DNA from: Massilia sp. PDC64
Lineage (GTDB): Bacteria; Pseudomonadota; Gammaproteobacteria; Burkholderiales; Burkholderiaceae_D
DNA: 64,000 nucleotides
NCBI RefSeq assembly: GCF_900101265.1
Contig: NZ_FMZS01000010.1
Location: 124,001-188,000 of the forward strand
Reading direction: 5' to 3'
In this document: piece after piece, positions 16,326 through 25,900 of the stretch
Position numbering within the stretch: the first letter of the stretch is position 1
Layout: each line of letters opens with the position of its first letter
The notes under the pieces: generated by a model
What the model was told of the DNA's origin: nothing
The model's database searches: none
The model's input: only the letters and a program-made list of their open reading frames with translations
Program-made: the position numbers and the translations under genes

Positions 16326-17906
16326 ATGTTCACACATCTCAGGGTCGGCGTCCGGATCGCCATCGGCTTCGGCAGCATCATCGCCATGATGCTGGCCGTG
16401 GCGTTCATCGGTGTCACCCGCCTGGCCGAACTCGACGAGACCGCCGTGCGGATGAGTTCCGACACCTACCCGAAGGCGTTCGCGTTCAACCGGTTGATCA
16501 TGAATCTCGATGCGCTCGAGATCTCGATGCGCTCCGTCCTGATCGACGACGAGACGGACCGCATCCGGGCGGATCTGGCGACGATCGCCAGCCTGCAGCG
16601 CAGCAGCGACGAGGGCCTGGCGCAAGTCGGGAAGATCCTGACGACGGCCAGGGGCCGGGAGCTGTACGAACGCCTGCGCGCGGACAGGTCGCGCTACACG
16701 GCAGCCCTGGACAGCTTCGTGAAGCTGGTCGCGGCCGGAGACCGGTCCGGCGCAGTCGCGCTGCTGCACGGCGCACTGGGCGCCGACATCCAGGCCTGCC
16801 GGGACGGCATGTTCCAGATGACGGTCCTGGGCGGCCGGTTGATGGCCAGGGACAGCGCGGACATCAGTGCGGAATACCGCCGCAGCCTCGCCGTGATCGC
16901 CGGCGTGGCGGCGGCGGCAATGCTGCTGGCGACGGTGTTCGCCGTCCGGATCACCCGTTCGATCACGCACCCGCTCGACGACGCGTGCCGGCTGGCGCAT
17001 GCCGTGGCGGCCGGCGACCTGGGATGCCGTATCGAGGCGACGGCGCAGGACGAAACCGGACAGTTGATTGCCGCCCTGGCGGGAATGAATGACAGCCTGG
17101 GCCGCATGGTCGCCCGGATCCACGACAGCGCCGGGGCGATCCGGCTGGGATCGGCCGAAATCGCGGCCGGCAACCTCGACCTGTCTTCCCGTACCGAACG
17201 GCAGGCGGCATCGCTGGAGGAAACGGCGTCCGCCATGGAGCAACTGACTGCGACTGTCCGGAACAACGCCGCCGACGCTCACGCGGCCAGCCGGCTGGCG
17301 CAATCGGCAGCCGACGTCGCCGCGGCGGGCGGTCGGGCAGTCGGCGAGGTGGTCGATACCATGAGCCGGATCGACGCCTCGTCGCGGCGCATCGCGGAGA
17401 TCACCGACGTGATCGACCAGATGGCGTTCCAGACCAATATCCTGGCGCTCAATGCAGCGGTGGAGGCGGCCCGGGCGGGCGAGCATGGACGGGGCTTTGC
17501 CGTCGTGGCGGCGGAAGTGCGCAACCTGGCGGAACGGTCGGCACGGGCGGCCAGGGAAATCACCGTGCTCATCGCCGACTCGACCGACACGGTGCGGGCA
17601 GGTACCCGGACCGTCGAAGAGGCCGGCGCTGCCATCGCGAACGTCGTGGACAGCATCCGGCACGTCAACGACGTGGTCGCCAGGATCAGTGTGGCCAGCC
17701 GTGAGCAAAGTACTGGAATCGAGCTGATCGGTACTGCCATCGCGCAGCTGGACGACGTCACGCAGCAGAACGCCGCGCTGGTCGAGCAGGCCGCAGCCGC
17801 GGCGCGGTCCATGGCCGGTCAGGCCAACGTGCTTGGCGAGGTGGTGAGTGGATTCCGCCTGGCCCCCGGCCGGAAGCTGCTGGCTGCGGCCGGGGCGCCC
17901 GGTTGA
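16326..17906 (+). CDS. Methyl-accepting chemotaxis protein (Tar-like, four-helix-bundle sensor)
   Basis: 526 aa inner-membrane chemoreceptor. First membrane helix near residues 10-32, a periplasmic helical domain of about 150 residues with 4HB character, second helix near 188-210 (SLAVIAGVAAAAMLLATVFAVRI), HAMP (about 211-265), and a long signalling coiled coil. The hairpin tip QTNILALNAAVEAARAGEHGRGFAVVAAEVRNLAERS lies at about 366-402. There is no C-terminal NWETF-like tether. Spaced 24 bases after the AAHS transporter stop, with its own RBS, so likely co-transcribed and likely to sense the same or a related aromatic acid. Ligand inference is from context only. Confidence 0.93.
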   Translation: MFTHLRVGVRIAIGFGSIIAMMLAVAFIGVTRLAELDETAVRMSSDTYPKAFAFNRLIMNLDALEISMRSVLIDDETDRIRADLATIASLQRSSDEGLAQVGKILTTARGRELYERLRADRSRYTAALDSFVKLVAAGDRSGAVALLHGALGADIQACRDGMFQMTVLGGRLMARDSADISAEYRRSLAVIAGVAAAAMLLATVFAVRITRSITHPLDDACRLAHAVAAGDLGCRIEATAQDETGQLIAALAGMNDSLGRMVARIHDSAGAIRLGSAEIAAGNLDLSSRTERQAASLEETASAMEQLTATVRNNAADAHAASRLAQSAADVAAAGGRAVGEVVDTMSRIDASSRRIAEITDVIDQMAFQTNILALNAAVEAARAGEHGRGFAVVAAEVRNLAERSARAAREITVLIADSTDTVRAGTRTVEEAGAAIANVVDSIRHVNDVVARISVASREQSTGIELIGTAIAQLDDVTQQNAALVEQAAAAARSMAGQANVLGEVVSGFRLAPGRKLLAAAGAPG

Positions 17907-17919
17907 TACGCGCGGTGAT

Positions 17920-18678
17920 TCAGTTATCGAATCCGAGGAAGGAGGTAAAAGCCGTTACCGGTTCGCGCGACAATCCCAATGCATTGACGCGCGCGGAGGT
18001 ATCCGCATAACCCATCGACATGCCGCACACGATGGTTTCGTCCGGCGAAATGGAAAGATGCTGCCGGATGATTTCATGGTATTTGACGAACGATATTTGC
18101 GGGCAGGTATCGAGGCCGCGGGCTTTTGCCGCGAGCATGATATTTTGCAGGAACATGCCGTAATCGATCCAGCTGCCGCGTTCGAGCGAACTGTCGATCG
18201 TGAAAATCAATCCTACCGGTGCACCGAAGAATCTGAAATTCTGGGCGGTCTGCATATTGCGGCGAACCGTGTCGGCGAAATCGATTCCGAGGCACCCATA
18301 ATATATGGCGCCGAATTCCGCCTGGCGGGCCGCGTAGCGTGCGCCCAGTACATCCGGGAAATGCTTGTAACACGGCGTATATGCCTCAGGACGGTTCGCA
18401 TGCGCATCGCCGAGCGCGGCGCAGAGCGCGTCTTTCGCCTCGCCGGCCAGCGCGTGGACGCGCCATGGCTGCGTGTTGGAATTGCTCGGCGCACTACGGG
18501 CGACATCGAGGATATCGGCCACGATGCCCCGGTCGACCGGGCGGTCCAGGAAGCGCCTGACCGCGGCACGGCCCCGCATGACGCGATCGACGACCTCCGA
18601 CACGTTATCGGCCGCGGATTCGCGCAAGTCGGCGTCATCCTGTTGTTGGTAATGCACGGAATTCATTGTTGTCTCCAC
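17920..18678 (-). CDS. FMN-dependent nitroreductase family protein
   Basis: 252 aa. N-terminal MRGRAAVRRFLDRPVDRGIVADILDVARSAPSNSNTQPW is the classical nitroreductase FMN-binding region; GYADTSARVNALGLSREPVTAF is the C-terminal flavin-proximal region. Family members reduce nitroaromatics through nitroso to hydroxylamino compounds with NAD(P)H; PnbA does this for 4-nitrobenzoate. With a PnbB-like lyase under a similar control element, a nitrobenzoate reductase role is plausible. A spare ATG lies 12 bases inside the chosen start. It is convergent with the chemoreceptor gene (13 bases) and divergent from a porin. Its codons use visibly more A/T at third positions than the flanking genes, which could indicate separate acquisition. 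Confidence 0.85.
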   Translation of the reverse strand: METTMNSVHYQQQDDADLRESAADNVSEVVDRVMRGRAAVRRFLDRPVDRGIVADILDVARSAPSNSNTQPWRVHALAGEAKDALCAALGDAHANRPEAYTPCYKHFPDVLGARYAARQAEFGAIYYGCLGIDFADTVRRNMQTAQNFRFFGAPVGLIFTIDSSLERGSWIDYGMFLQNIMLAAKARGLDTCPQISFVKYHEIIRQHLSISPDETIVCGMSMGYADTSARVNALGLSREPVTAFTSFLGFDN

Positions 18679-18776
18679 AAATTAATGCGCCCGAATGGCT
18701 GTTAATACCGCAGGAATGCTAGCACGCACCCCATTGCCAATCAAATGAGGATGCGGCATGAGGTAATTGCAGGAAA

Positions 18777-18796
18777 TTCATTTCGATTCGAATGAA
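18777..18796. promoter_or_regulatory. Inverted repeat between nitroreductase and porin genes
   Basis: TTCATT (18777-18782) and AATGAA (18791-18796) flank 8 bases that contain TTCG. It lies about 100 bases upstream of the nitroreductase start in an AT-rich 282-base divergent control region, so it is a candidate operator or part of the nitroreductase promoter. Weak alone. Confidence 0.3.
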
Positions 18797-18834
18797 GTGG
18801 AATCCAATTAGCGGTTTTTCCGTTTCGTTTTCAT

Positions 18835-18866
18835 TCATTTGCGGCGTGCATACAATTCACCGCAAA
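18835..18866 (+). promoter_or_regulatory. Regulatory element, partial copy C (TCAT-N17-TTCACCGCA) upstream of porin
   Basis: TCAT (18835-18838), 17 bases, TTCACCGCA (18856-18864): the inner ends of the two blocks seen in copies A and B, with the same spacing. The upstream part of the first block is poorly kept. The same stretch also forms a separate inverted repeat, TTTGCGG (18838-18844) with CCGCAAA (18860-18866). It lies 97 bases before the porin ATG in the region shared with the divergent nitroreductase gene, which would put both in the same LysR regulon. Confidence 0.42.
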
Positions 18867-18960
18867 TCGCGGTACATCGATGTTAGCCTGAATAAGTCCG
18901 GGTCATCGGCTCGTGCCTTCGAGTCGGACGTATATAACGATAAACATTCAGGAGATGGTA

Positions 18961-20097
18961 ATGAGGTTCGCAAAGTTGAGCGTCGCAACGTCCGTTTTTA
19001 TCAGCGCAATGGCCTGCGCTCAAACCAATGTTGCGATATATGGATTGCTCGATACCGGGATCGAATATGTGTCGAATGCCGATGCGGCGGGACACGGCCT
19101 CGTGCGCCTGCCGGGCGTGAGCGGAGAACTCCCGTCCCGGCTCGGGTTTCGCGGTGAGGAAAGCCTGGGTGGAGGCGTGAAAGCGGTATTCGCACTGGAA
19201 ACCGGTTTCAACGTGCGCCGCGGCGACCTGGGGCAGGGCGGCCGCATGTTCGGGCGGCAGTCGTGGATCGGACTGGACGGCCCGTGGGGTACCGTATCGT
19301 TCGGCCGCCAGTACAACATGGCGTACTGGGTGCTCGCCGATGCCGAGATGCTTGGTCCCGACATCCATGGTATTGGCGCACTGGACAATTATTTGCCGAA
19401 CGCCAGGAGCGACAACACGGTTGCCTACAAGGGCAAGTTTGGCGGATTGACGGTCGGCGCCACGTACTCGTTCGGGCGCGACGGCGCGGGCACCGGCAAT
19501 TCTCCCGGCCAGGGCACCTGCGCCGGTGAAGGGGCCGCCACGCAAGGCGTGCAGTGCCGGGAATGGAGCGCGATGCTCAAGTACGACGCGCCCGGTTTCG
19601 GTGTCGCCACCGCCTATTCGCGCCAGCATGGCGGAACGAATGCCGCCGCGAATTTCTTCGACGGTGTCGCGCCCCAACCGCTCGCGTCCGGTGACGACTA
19701 CGATGCGCGCATGCAGGCCAACGGCTACCTGCGTTCCGGCCGCCTGAAGGTGGGCGCGGGCTGGATCGGCCGCAGCGTCCGGACCGCGTCCCCGGCGCTG
19801 CCCGACGTACGCTCGCACCTGGTCTACACCGGGGCGCAGTATTTCATCACCGATGCGCTGATGCTGGATGGCGAAGCGTTGCACATCCGCGTCAGGCAGC
19901 ACGGCACCTCCGCAACGCTGGCGACCGCGCGCCTGACGTATTTCCTGTCGAAGACTACGGCCGTGTACATCAAGGGCGGGCATTTGTGGAACGGCGCGAA
20001 GTCCCGCTTTTCCGTCAGCGCCGGCGGCGGCGGGACGACCCCGGCCGCCGGTGCCGGCCAGGTCGGCCTGATGGCCGGTTTGCGCCACGCTTTCTGA
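18961..20097 (+). CDS. Gram-negative general porin (Burkholderiales type)
   Basis: 378 aa outer-membrane 16-strand porin. ATG at 18961 follows AGGAGATGGTA; signal peptide MRFAKLSVATSVFISAMACA and mature start QTNVAIYGLLDTGIEYVSNA. Family blocks: PSRLGFRGEESLGGGVKAVFALETGFN, GRMFGRQSWIGLDGPWGTVSFGRQYN, DNTVAYKGKFGGLTVGATYSFGRD, and the terminal aromatic LMAGLRHAF recognised by BAM. It is clearly paralogous to the porin at 44589-45671, including the Cys-bearing loop near GTCAGEGAATQGVQCREWSAML. Both are next to aromatic-acid genes, so it probably mediates outer-membrane entry of aromatic acids. Confidence 0.95.
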   Translation: MRFAKLSVATSVFISAMACAQTNVAIYGLLDTGIEYVSNADAAGHGLVRLPGVSGELPSRLGFRGEESLGGGVKAVFALETGFNVRRGDLGQGGRMFGRQSWIGLDGPWGTVSFGRQYNMAYWVLADAEMLGPDIHGIGALDNYLPNARSDNTVAYKGKFGGLTVGATYSFGRDGAGTGNSPGQGTCAGEGAATQGVQCREWSAMLKYDAPGFGVATAYSRQHGGTNAAANFFDGVAPQPLASGDDYDARMQANGYLRSGRLKVGAGWIGRSVRTASPALPDVRSHLVYTGAQYFITDALMLDGEALHIRVRQHGTSATLATARLTYFLSKTTAVYIKGGHLWNGAKSRFSVSAGGGGTTPAAGAGQVGLMAGLRHAF

Positions 20098-20236
20098 CCT
20101 GGCGCGATTCGCGCGCATTCTGGCTGGTTTTGCGCGAACGGGGGCGACCGCGGCCGGCAGCGTCGGGCAGACTTGTCGGTGGCGGCAACGTCGTAATGGC
20201 CGCCATCCCGAGACCCACGAACCCAAGGAGACGCCC

Positions 20237-20914
20237 ATGAGCGAAACGATTGCCGGCATCGTCATCCCCGACAGCCACATGGCCCGCGCCGCGACCCAGC
20301 TGGTGCGCGATACGGAAACCGAACTGCTGTATCACCACTCGCGCCGCGTGTTCCTGTTCGGCGCCCTGGCCGGACAGCGCAAGGGATTGCAGTACGATCC
20401 GGAACTGCTGTACATCGGCGCGATGTTCCACGACATGGGCCTGGTGCCGCCCTACAGCAGCCCGGACCTGCGCTTCGAAGTCGACGGCGCGAACGCGGCG
20501 CGCGATTTCCTGAGCTCCTACGGCGTCGCCGAGGCCGACGTCGAGCAGGTGTGGGACGCCATTGCCCTGCACACGACGCCGGGCATCCCCGAACACAAGA
20601 AACCGGTGGTCGCGCTGGTGACGGCGGGTGTCGAGATGGACGTCCTGGGCCTTGCCTACGACCAGTTCACGGAGGAACAGCGCCGCCTCGTCGTCGCGGC
20701 CCATCCGCGGGGCGAGGATTTCAAGGAAGGCATCATCGACGCCTTCACCCGCGGCATCGCGCACAAGCCGGACACGACCTTCGGCAACGTCAAGGCCGAC
20801 GTGCTGGCGTTGAAGACGCCGGGCTATCGCCGTACCAACTTCTGCGGATTGATCCTCAACTCGGCGTGGAACGATGCCTGTTCGTGCGGCCGGGGGGACG
20901 CGCACGGCCACTGA
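20237..20914 (+). CDS. HD-domain protein, cyanamide hydratase-like
   Basis: 225 aa cytoplasmic HD-superfamily metal-dependent enzyme. Metal ligands visible: H34 (YHHSRRVF), the HD pair H65-D66 (MFHDMGLV) and His about 103 (ALHTTPG). The chain resembles the HD domain of fungal/bacterial cyanamide hydratase-like and related phosphohydrolase proteins; a substrate cannot be named. The C-terminal CSCGRGDAHGH tail is Cys/His-rich. RBS AAGGAG precedes the ATG. It follows the porin by 139 bases and converges with the kinase gene (8 bases between stops), so it may be the last gene of the aromatic-response group or independent. Confidence 0.78.
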   Translation: MSETIAGIVIPDSHMARAATQLVRDTETELLYHHSRRVFLFGALAGQRKGLQYDPELLYIGAMFHDMGLVPPYSSPDLRFEVDGANAARDFLSSYGVAEADVEQVWDAIALHTTPGIPEHKKPVVALVTAGVEMDVLGLAYDQFTEEQRRLVVAAHPRGEDFKEGIIDAFTRGIAHKPDTTFGNVKADVLALKTPGYRRTNFCGLILNSAWNDACSCGRGDAHGH

Positions 20915-20922
20915 ACCGGCCG

Positions 20923-22332
20923 TCAGGACGGCAGGCGCAGCGTGAACGCCGCGCCCTTGCCGGGCGCGCTGTCCACGGTGACGGCGCCGCCATGCAGTTC
21001 CGCGATCGAGCGGACCACGGCCAGGCCGAGCCCTGTGCTGTCGGTCGAACTGCGGGCCGGGTCGGCGCGGTAGAACCGGTCGAACAGGTAGGGCAGGTGC
21101 TCCGGCGCGATGCCGCAGCCGTCGTCGACGACCGAGATCACGCATGCATCGCCGTCGGCCGCGGCGCGCAGGATGACGGTGCCGCCGCGCGGCGTGTAGC
21201 GCAGTGCGTTGGACAACAGGTTCGACAGCGCGCGCCGCAGCAGCATCGCATCCGCCATCAGCCGGCAATCGCCTTCGGCGCGCAGGGCGATGCCCAGTTC
21301 GTCCGCCATCACCTCGAAGAAGGCGATCAGGCGGGCGAACTCTTCGCGCGCGCTCAGCGCTTCGCGCCGGATCGTCTGCTGCGCGTTGTCCGCGCGCGCC
21401 AGGAACAGCATGCCGGAAACCATGCGCGACAGCCGGCTGCCTTCCTCGACCATGACTTCCAGCGTGTTCTGGTATTCGCCGACGTCGCGCGCGCGTCCCA
21501 GCGTGACGCTGGCGGCGGCGACCAGGTTGTTGATGGGCGAACGGAATTCGTGGGCGAGGTCCGACGAAAAGCGCGACAGCTGGTCGAACGAGCGCTCGAG
21601 CCGCGCGAGCATGTCGTCGAACGCGAGCGCGAGCTGGCGCAGGTCGGACGGCCACGTCTCGTCCGCGATCCGGGTATGCAGTCCGTTCGCGTTGATGCGG
21701 CCGATCGCCGCGCTGATGGCGCGCAGGGGCGCCAGGCCGCGCCACACCAGCAGCCAGCCCAGGCCGGCCGCGATGCAGGTGGTCGCCGCCACGACCAGCA
21801 CCAGCTTCCTCAGGTAGCGGCGCAGCACGCGTTCGTCCTGGCTCACGTCCAGCGCTCCGCGCAGGCGCGTGCCCGGACCGGCGATGCGCGCGGCGTCGAT
21901 ACTCGCCACCAGCAGGTAGCGCGGCTTGCGGCCGGCCCGGTCCTCCACGCGCTCTTCGTGGCGCGGGCGGTCGCGGCGCGCGAATCCGGCGCCGAATGCC
22001 GCGGCGTTCGGCGATGCCTGCATCACCGTGCCGCCGGGTCCCGTCAGCTGCCAGGCGAACCGGCCGCCGTCTTCCTGCTGTTCGCTCCATTCGTGCAGCC
22101 ACTGCGTCGGCCGCTGCCGCTTCGCAAGGGACTTGAAGACTTCCATCTGGATCTGCAGGTCGTCCTGCATCTCCACTTCTTCCTTCTCGTGCAACTGGTG
22201 CACCAGCTCCGCATACATCATGACGGACACACCGGCCACGATGGCCGCGATGGCCACGCCGAAGAACAGCGACAGGCGCGCGCGCAGCGACCAGCGTCGC
22301 GCGCCCCGTTCAGGCGCGGACTTCGAGGACAT
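20923..22332 (-). CDS. Sensor histidine kinase (CusS/CopS-like)
   Basis: 469 aa inner-membrane kinase. Membrane helices at about residues 21-40 and 176-196, periplasmic domain between them, HAMP about 197-250, dimerisation/phosphoacceptor helix with H261 in DLAHEFRSPINNL, and the ATPase domain with NLLSNALRYTPRGG (N box), VVDDGCGIAPEHLPYLFDRFYR (G1/F) and STGLGLAVVRSI (G2). The HEFRSP variant is typical of the heavy-metal/CusS branch. The start overlaps the end of the response-regulator gene by 23 bases. Partner of the regulator at 22310-22999; the pair most likely controls the RND pump encoded immediately upstream in the same transcript. Confidence 0.93.
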   Translation of the reverse strand: MSSKSAPERGARRWSLRARLSLFFGVAIAAIVAGVSVMMYAELVHQLHEKEEVEMQDDLQIQMEVFKSLAKRQRPTQWLHEWSEQQEDGGRFAWQLTGPGGTVMQASPNAAAFGAGFARRDRPRHEERVEDRAGRKPRYLLVASIDAARIAGPGTRLRGALDVSQDERVLRRYLRKLVLVVAATTCIAAGLGWLLVWRGLAPLRAISAAIGRINANGLHTRIADETWPSDLRQLALAFDDMLARLERSFDQLSRFSSDLAHEFRSPINNLVAAASVTLGRARDVGEYQNTLEVMVEEGSRLSRMVSGMLFLARADNAQQTIRREALSAREEFARLIAFFEVMADELGIALRAEGDCRLMADAMLLRRALSNLLSNALRYTPRGGTVILRAAADGDACVISVVDDGCGIAPEHLPYLFDRFYRADPARSSTDSTGLGLAVVRSIAELHGGAVTVDSAPGKGAAFTLRLPS

Positions 22333-22999
22333 AGCCGACGCCGCGCACCGTGTGCAGCAGCTTGACCGGATACGGGTCGTCCAGCTTGGCGCGCAGGCGC
22401 CTGATCACGACTTCGATGACGTTGGTGTCGGAATCGAAGTTCATGTCCCACACCTGGTCCGCGATCACGGCGCGCGGCTGCACTTCACCGGGCCGCTTGA
22501 TGAGCAGGGCGAGCAGGGCGAATTCCTTGGGCGTGAGGTCGAGCCGGTCGGCACCGCGGGTGGCCCGGTGTTTCGCCACGTCGAGCGTCAGGTCGGCCAG
22601 CTGGTAACGGGTCGGCTCGGGCGTGCCGGGCAGCGCGTCGCCGCGCCGCAGGATGACCCGTACGCGCGCCAGCAGCTCGCTGAACGCGAACGGCTTGACG
22701 AGATAATCGTCGGCCCCCAGTTCCAGGCCGTGCACGCGGTCCTCGACATCGTCGCGCGCCGTCACGAACAGGACCGGGGTGCGCGACGCCGCCAGCCGCG
22801 CCGTAGCGAGGATGGTCCAGCCGTCCAGTCCCGGCAGCATCACGTCCAGGATCGCAAGTGCGTATTGCTCCGTCAGCAGGCGGTGCAGGCCGTCCGGGCC
22901 GTTGGTGGCCACGTCGACGGTCATGCCGGCCTCGCGCAAGCCTTGCGCCAGGTAGGCCGCAGCAGTGGGTTGGTCCTCGACCAGCAGGATTTTCGTCAA
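22310..22999 (-). CDS. OmpR-family response regulator (CusR/CopR-like), TTG start
   Basis: 229 aa. Receiver domain with acidic pair E8-D9, phosphoacceptor D52 (LDVMLPGLDGW) and K102 (DYLVKPF), then an OmpR winged helix (YQLADLTLDVAKHRATRGADRLDLTPKEFALLALLIKRPGEV...IRRLRAKLDDPYPVKLLHTVRGVGYVLEVRA). No in-frame ATG or GTG fits; TTG at 22999 gives the exact family N-terminus MTKILLVEDQ, has GCGAGG five bases upstream, and overlaps the pump stop codon by 4 bases (TTGA), indicating translational coupling. A much longer open frame continues upstream but is only the shadow of the pump gene. Confidence 0.92.
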   Translation of the reverse strand: MTKILLVEDQPTAAAYLAQGLREAGMTVDVATNGPDGLHRLLTEQYALAILDVMLPGLDGWTILATARLAASRTPVLFVTARDDVEDRVHGLELGADDYLVKPFAFSELLARVRVILRRGDALPGTPEPTRYQLADLTLDVAKHRATRGADRLDLTPKEFALLALLIKRPGEVQPRAVIADQVWDMNFDSDTNVIEVVIRRLRAKLDDPYPVKLLHTVRGVGYVLEVRA

Positions 23000-25900
23000 C
23001 GTGACCTCGCGGGCGATACCAGGACCGGCGGCGCTGGTGTCGCGCGGCGTGCGCCGATCCGGTCGAAACAGACGTACAGCACGGGCGTGATGAACAGGGT
23101 GATCAGCTGCGACACCAGCAGGCCGCCGACGATGGCCACGCCCAGCGGCTGGCGCAGTTCCGCGCCGGCGCCGAGCCCGAGCGCGAGGGGCAGCGCACCC
23201 ATCAGGGCGCACAGCGTCGTCATCATGATGGGTCGGAACCGCAGCACGCAGGCCAGGCGTACGGCCTCCGCCGGCGCCATGTTCCCGTTGCGGCGGGCGT
23301 CCAGCGCGAAGTCGATGATCATGATCGCGTTCTTCTTGACGACGCCGACCAGCAGCAGGATGCCGACCATCGCAACGAAGCTCAGGTCCAGGCCCGTCAG
23401 GCGCAGCGCCAGCAGTGCGCCGACGGCCGCGGACGGGATGCCGAGCAGGATGGTCAGCGGATGGACCAGGCTTTCGTACAGCACGCCCAGGATCACGTAG
23501 ATGACGGCGACCGCGATGGCGATCAGCCAAAGCTGGCTGGTCTGGGACTGCTGGAACAGCGACGCCTCGCCGGCGAACGCGCCGACGATCGTCGGCGGCA
23601 TGCCGGTCGCGATCCGCGCCGCTTCGATCGCCGCCTGCGCGTCCGACAGCGACCTGCCGGCGGCCAGGTCGAACGAAATGGTCACGGCGGGCAGCTGGCC
23701 CTGGTGGTTGACGGCGAGGGTGGCGGGGCCGCGCCCGAAGCGTGCGAAGGCCGCGAGCGGGACGAGCGTGCCATGCGCGCCCTGCACGTGGAGTTTCGCC
23801 ATGCTGCTTTCGTCGCGCCGGAAGTCGTCGGCCAGTTCCAGGATGACCTGGTAGCTGTCCTCGGGCGCGTAGATGGTCGAGACCTGGCGCGTGCCGTAGG
23901 ATTGCGAGAGCGTCGTGCGCAGCGTCTGCATGTCCACGCCCAGCTGGGCGGCCTTGTCGCGGTCCACCTCGATCCGGGCCTCCAGCCCGTTGCGTTCGCT
24001 GTCGGTGTTCAGGCCGACGAACACCGCCGACTTGCCGAGCTCCTCGACGAGCCGGTTCGCCCACGTCTCGAGCGACGCCGGGCTGACGGCCTGCAGCGTG
24101 TACTGGTACGTGCTCTTCGCGCTCCTCCCGCCGACCTTCAGGTTCTGCACAGGACTGAAGAAGACCCGCACGCTCGGGATGAACGCGGTTTCCGCGCGCA
24201 GTCGCGCGAGCACGCGATCCATGGCCGGCCGCGCGCCGCGCGGCTTCAGGGTCAGGTACAGCGCGGTCGTGTCGTGGTCCACCTTGGACGCGACGTCGGC
24301 CACGTACGGATCCTTGCGCAGCACGGCTTCGATCCGCCGCAGCACCTCGAGACGGCCGGTGTAGGCCATGTCCTGGGGCGTGTCGACGCTGGCGTTGACC
24401 TGGCCCGTGTCTTCCTGCGGGAAGAAGCTCTTCGGCGCCCAGGCGTACAGCCATGCCGTCAGCGCGAAGGTCGACAGGCCCACGAGCAGCACGCTCCCGC
24501 GGTGCGCCAGCGACCAGTCGAGCGCACGGCCGTAGGCGCCGAGCAGGCGCCCGAAACCGCGCTCGAACCACAGGCTCCAGCCGGGCGCAGGACGATGCGG
24601 GGCGGCGCCGGACTTGACGCACAGCGCGACCAGTAGCGGGACGAGCGTCAGCGACGCCGCTGCCGACACCAGGATGGCCAGCGTGACGACCAGCGCGAAT
24701 TCGTGGAACAGCAGGCCGATCGTCCCCGGCATGAACAGCACCGGAATGAAGACCGCGACGAGCGAGATCGAGATCGAGACCACCGTGAAGGCCACCTCCG
24801 CCGTGCCGCGCCGCGCCGCCTCGCGCGGTGCCACGCCGTCCTCGATGTGGCGCATGATGTTTTCCAGGACCACGATCGCGTCGTCGACGACGAGGCCGAC
24901 GGCGATCGTCAGGCCCATGAGCGAGATGTTGTTCAGGCTCAGGCCGAATGCCAGCATGAGGCCGAAGGTGCCCAGCAGCGATACCGGCAGGCTGATCGAC
25001 GGGATCAGGGTCACGGCCAGGCGGCGCAGAAACAGGAGGATCATCAGCACGACCAGTGCGATCGTGAGCAGCATGGTGAGGTTGACGTCGTGGACGGCGT
25101 CCCGGATCGCGGTCGAGCGGTCGTTCAGCACCGTGACCTTGACCGACGCCGGCAGCTGGCGCGCGAGGCGCGGCAGTTCGGCGCGGATGGCATCGATGGT
25201 CGCCACCGTGTTCGCCCCGGGCTGGCGCTGGATCTGCAGCAGGATCGCGCTTTCGCCGTCGATGGCGCTCGTGCTCTGGTTGTTCTCGACACTGTCGATC
25301 ACGGTCGCGACTTCGTCCAGCCGCACGGGCCGGCCGTTGACGGTGGCGATCGCGACGCGCGCGAAATCGGCGGCGTTCATGAGTTCCGTGGACATCTGGA
25401 TGCTCATCATCTGCCGGCGGGTGTCGAGCTGCCCGAGCGGCGCGTTCGAATTCGCCGCCTTCAGCGCCGCCGCCACGTCCGGCAGCCCGAGTCCCAGTGC
25501 CGCGAGCCGGTCCGGATCGACCTCGACGCGCACCGCGTAGCGGCTCTGGCCCGACACCGTGACCTGCGCGACGCCGCTCAGCGTGGACAGGGCCGGCACG
25601 AGCAGGTGCTCGGAAAACGCGTTCAGGTCGGACAGTCGCAGCGAGGGCGAGGACACGCCGACCAGCAGGATCGGCGCGTCGGCCGGGTTGACCTTGCGGT
25701 AGGTCGGCGGCGTCGTCATCTCGGCCGGCAGCGCGCGCGACGCGCGGAACAGCGCGGCCTGGACGTCGGCGGCCGCCGCGTCGATGTTGCGGCCCGCATC
25801 GAATTGCAGCGTGATCTGGGTCTCGCCCTGGATGCTGGTCGACGTGGTGTTGACGAGGCCGGGGATGGCGGAGAACTGCTTCTCCAGCGGCGTGGCCACA

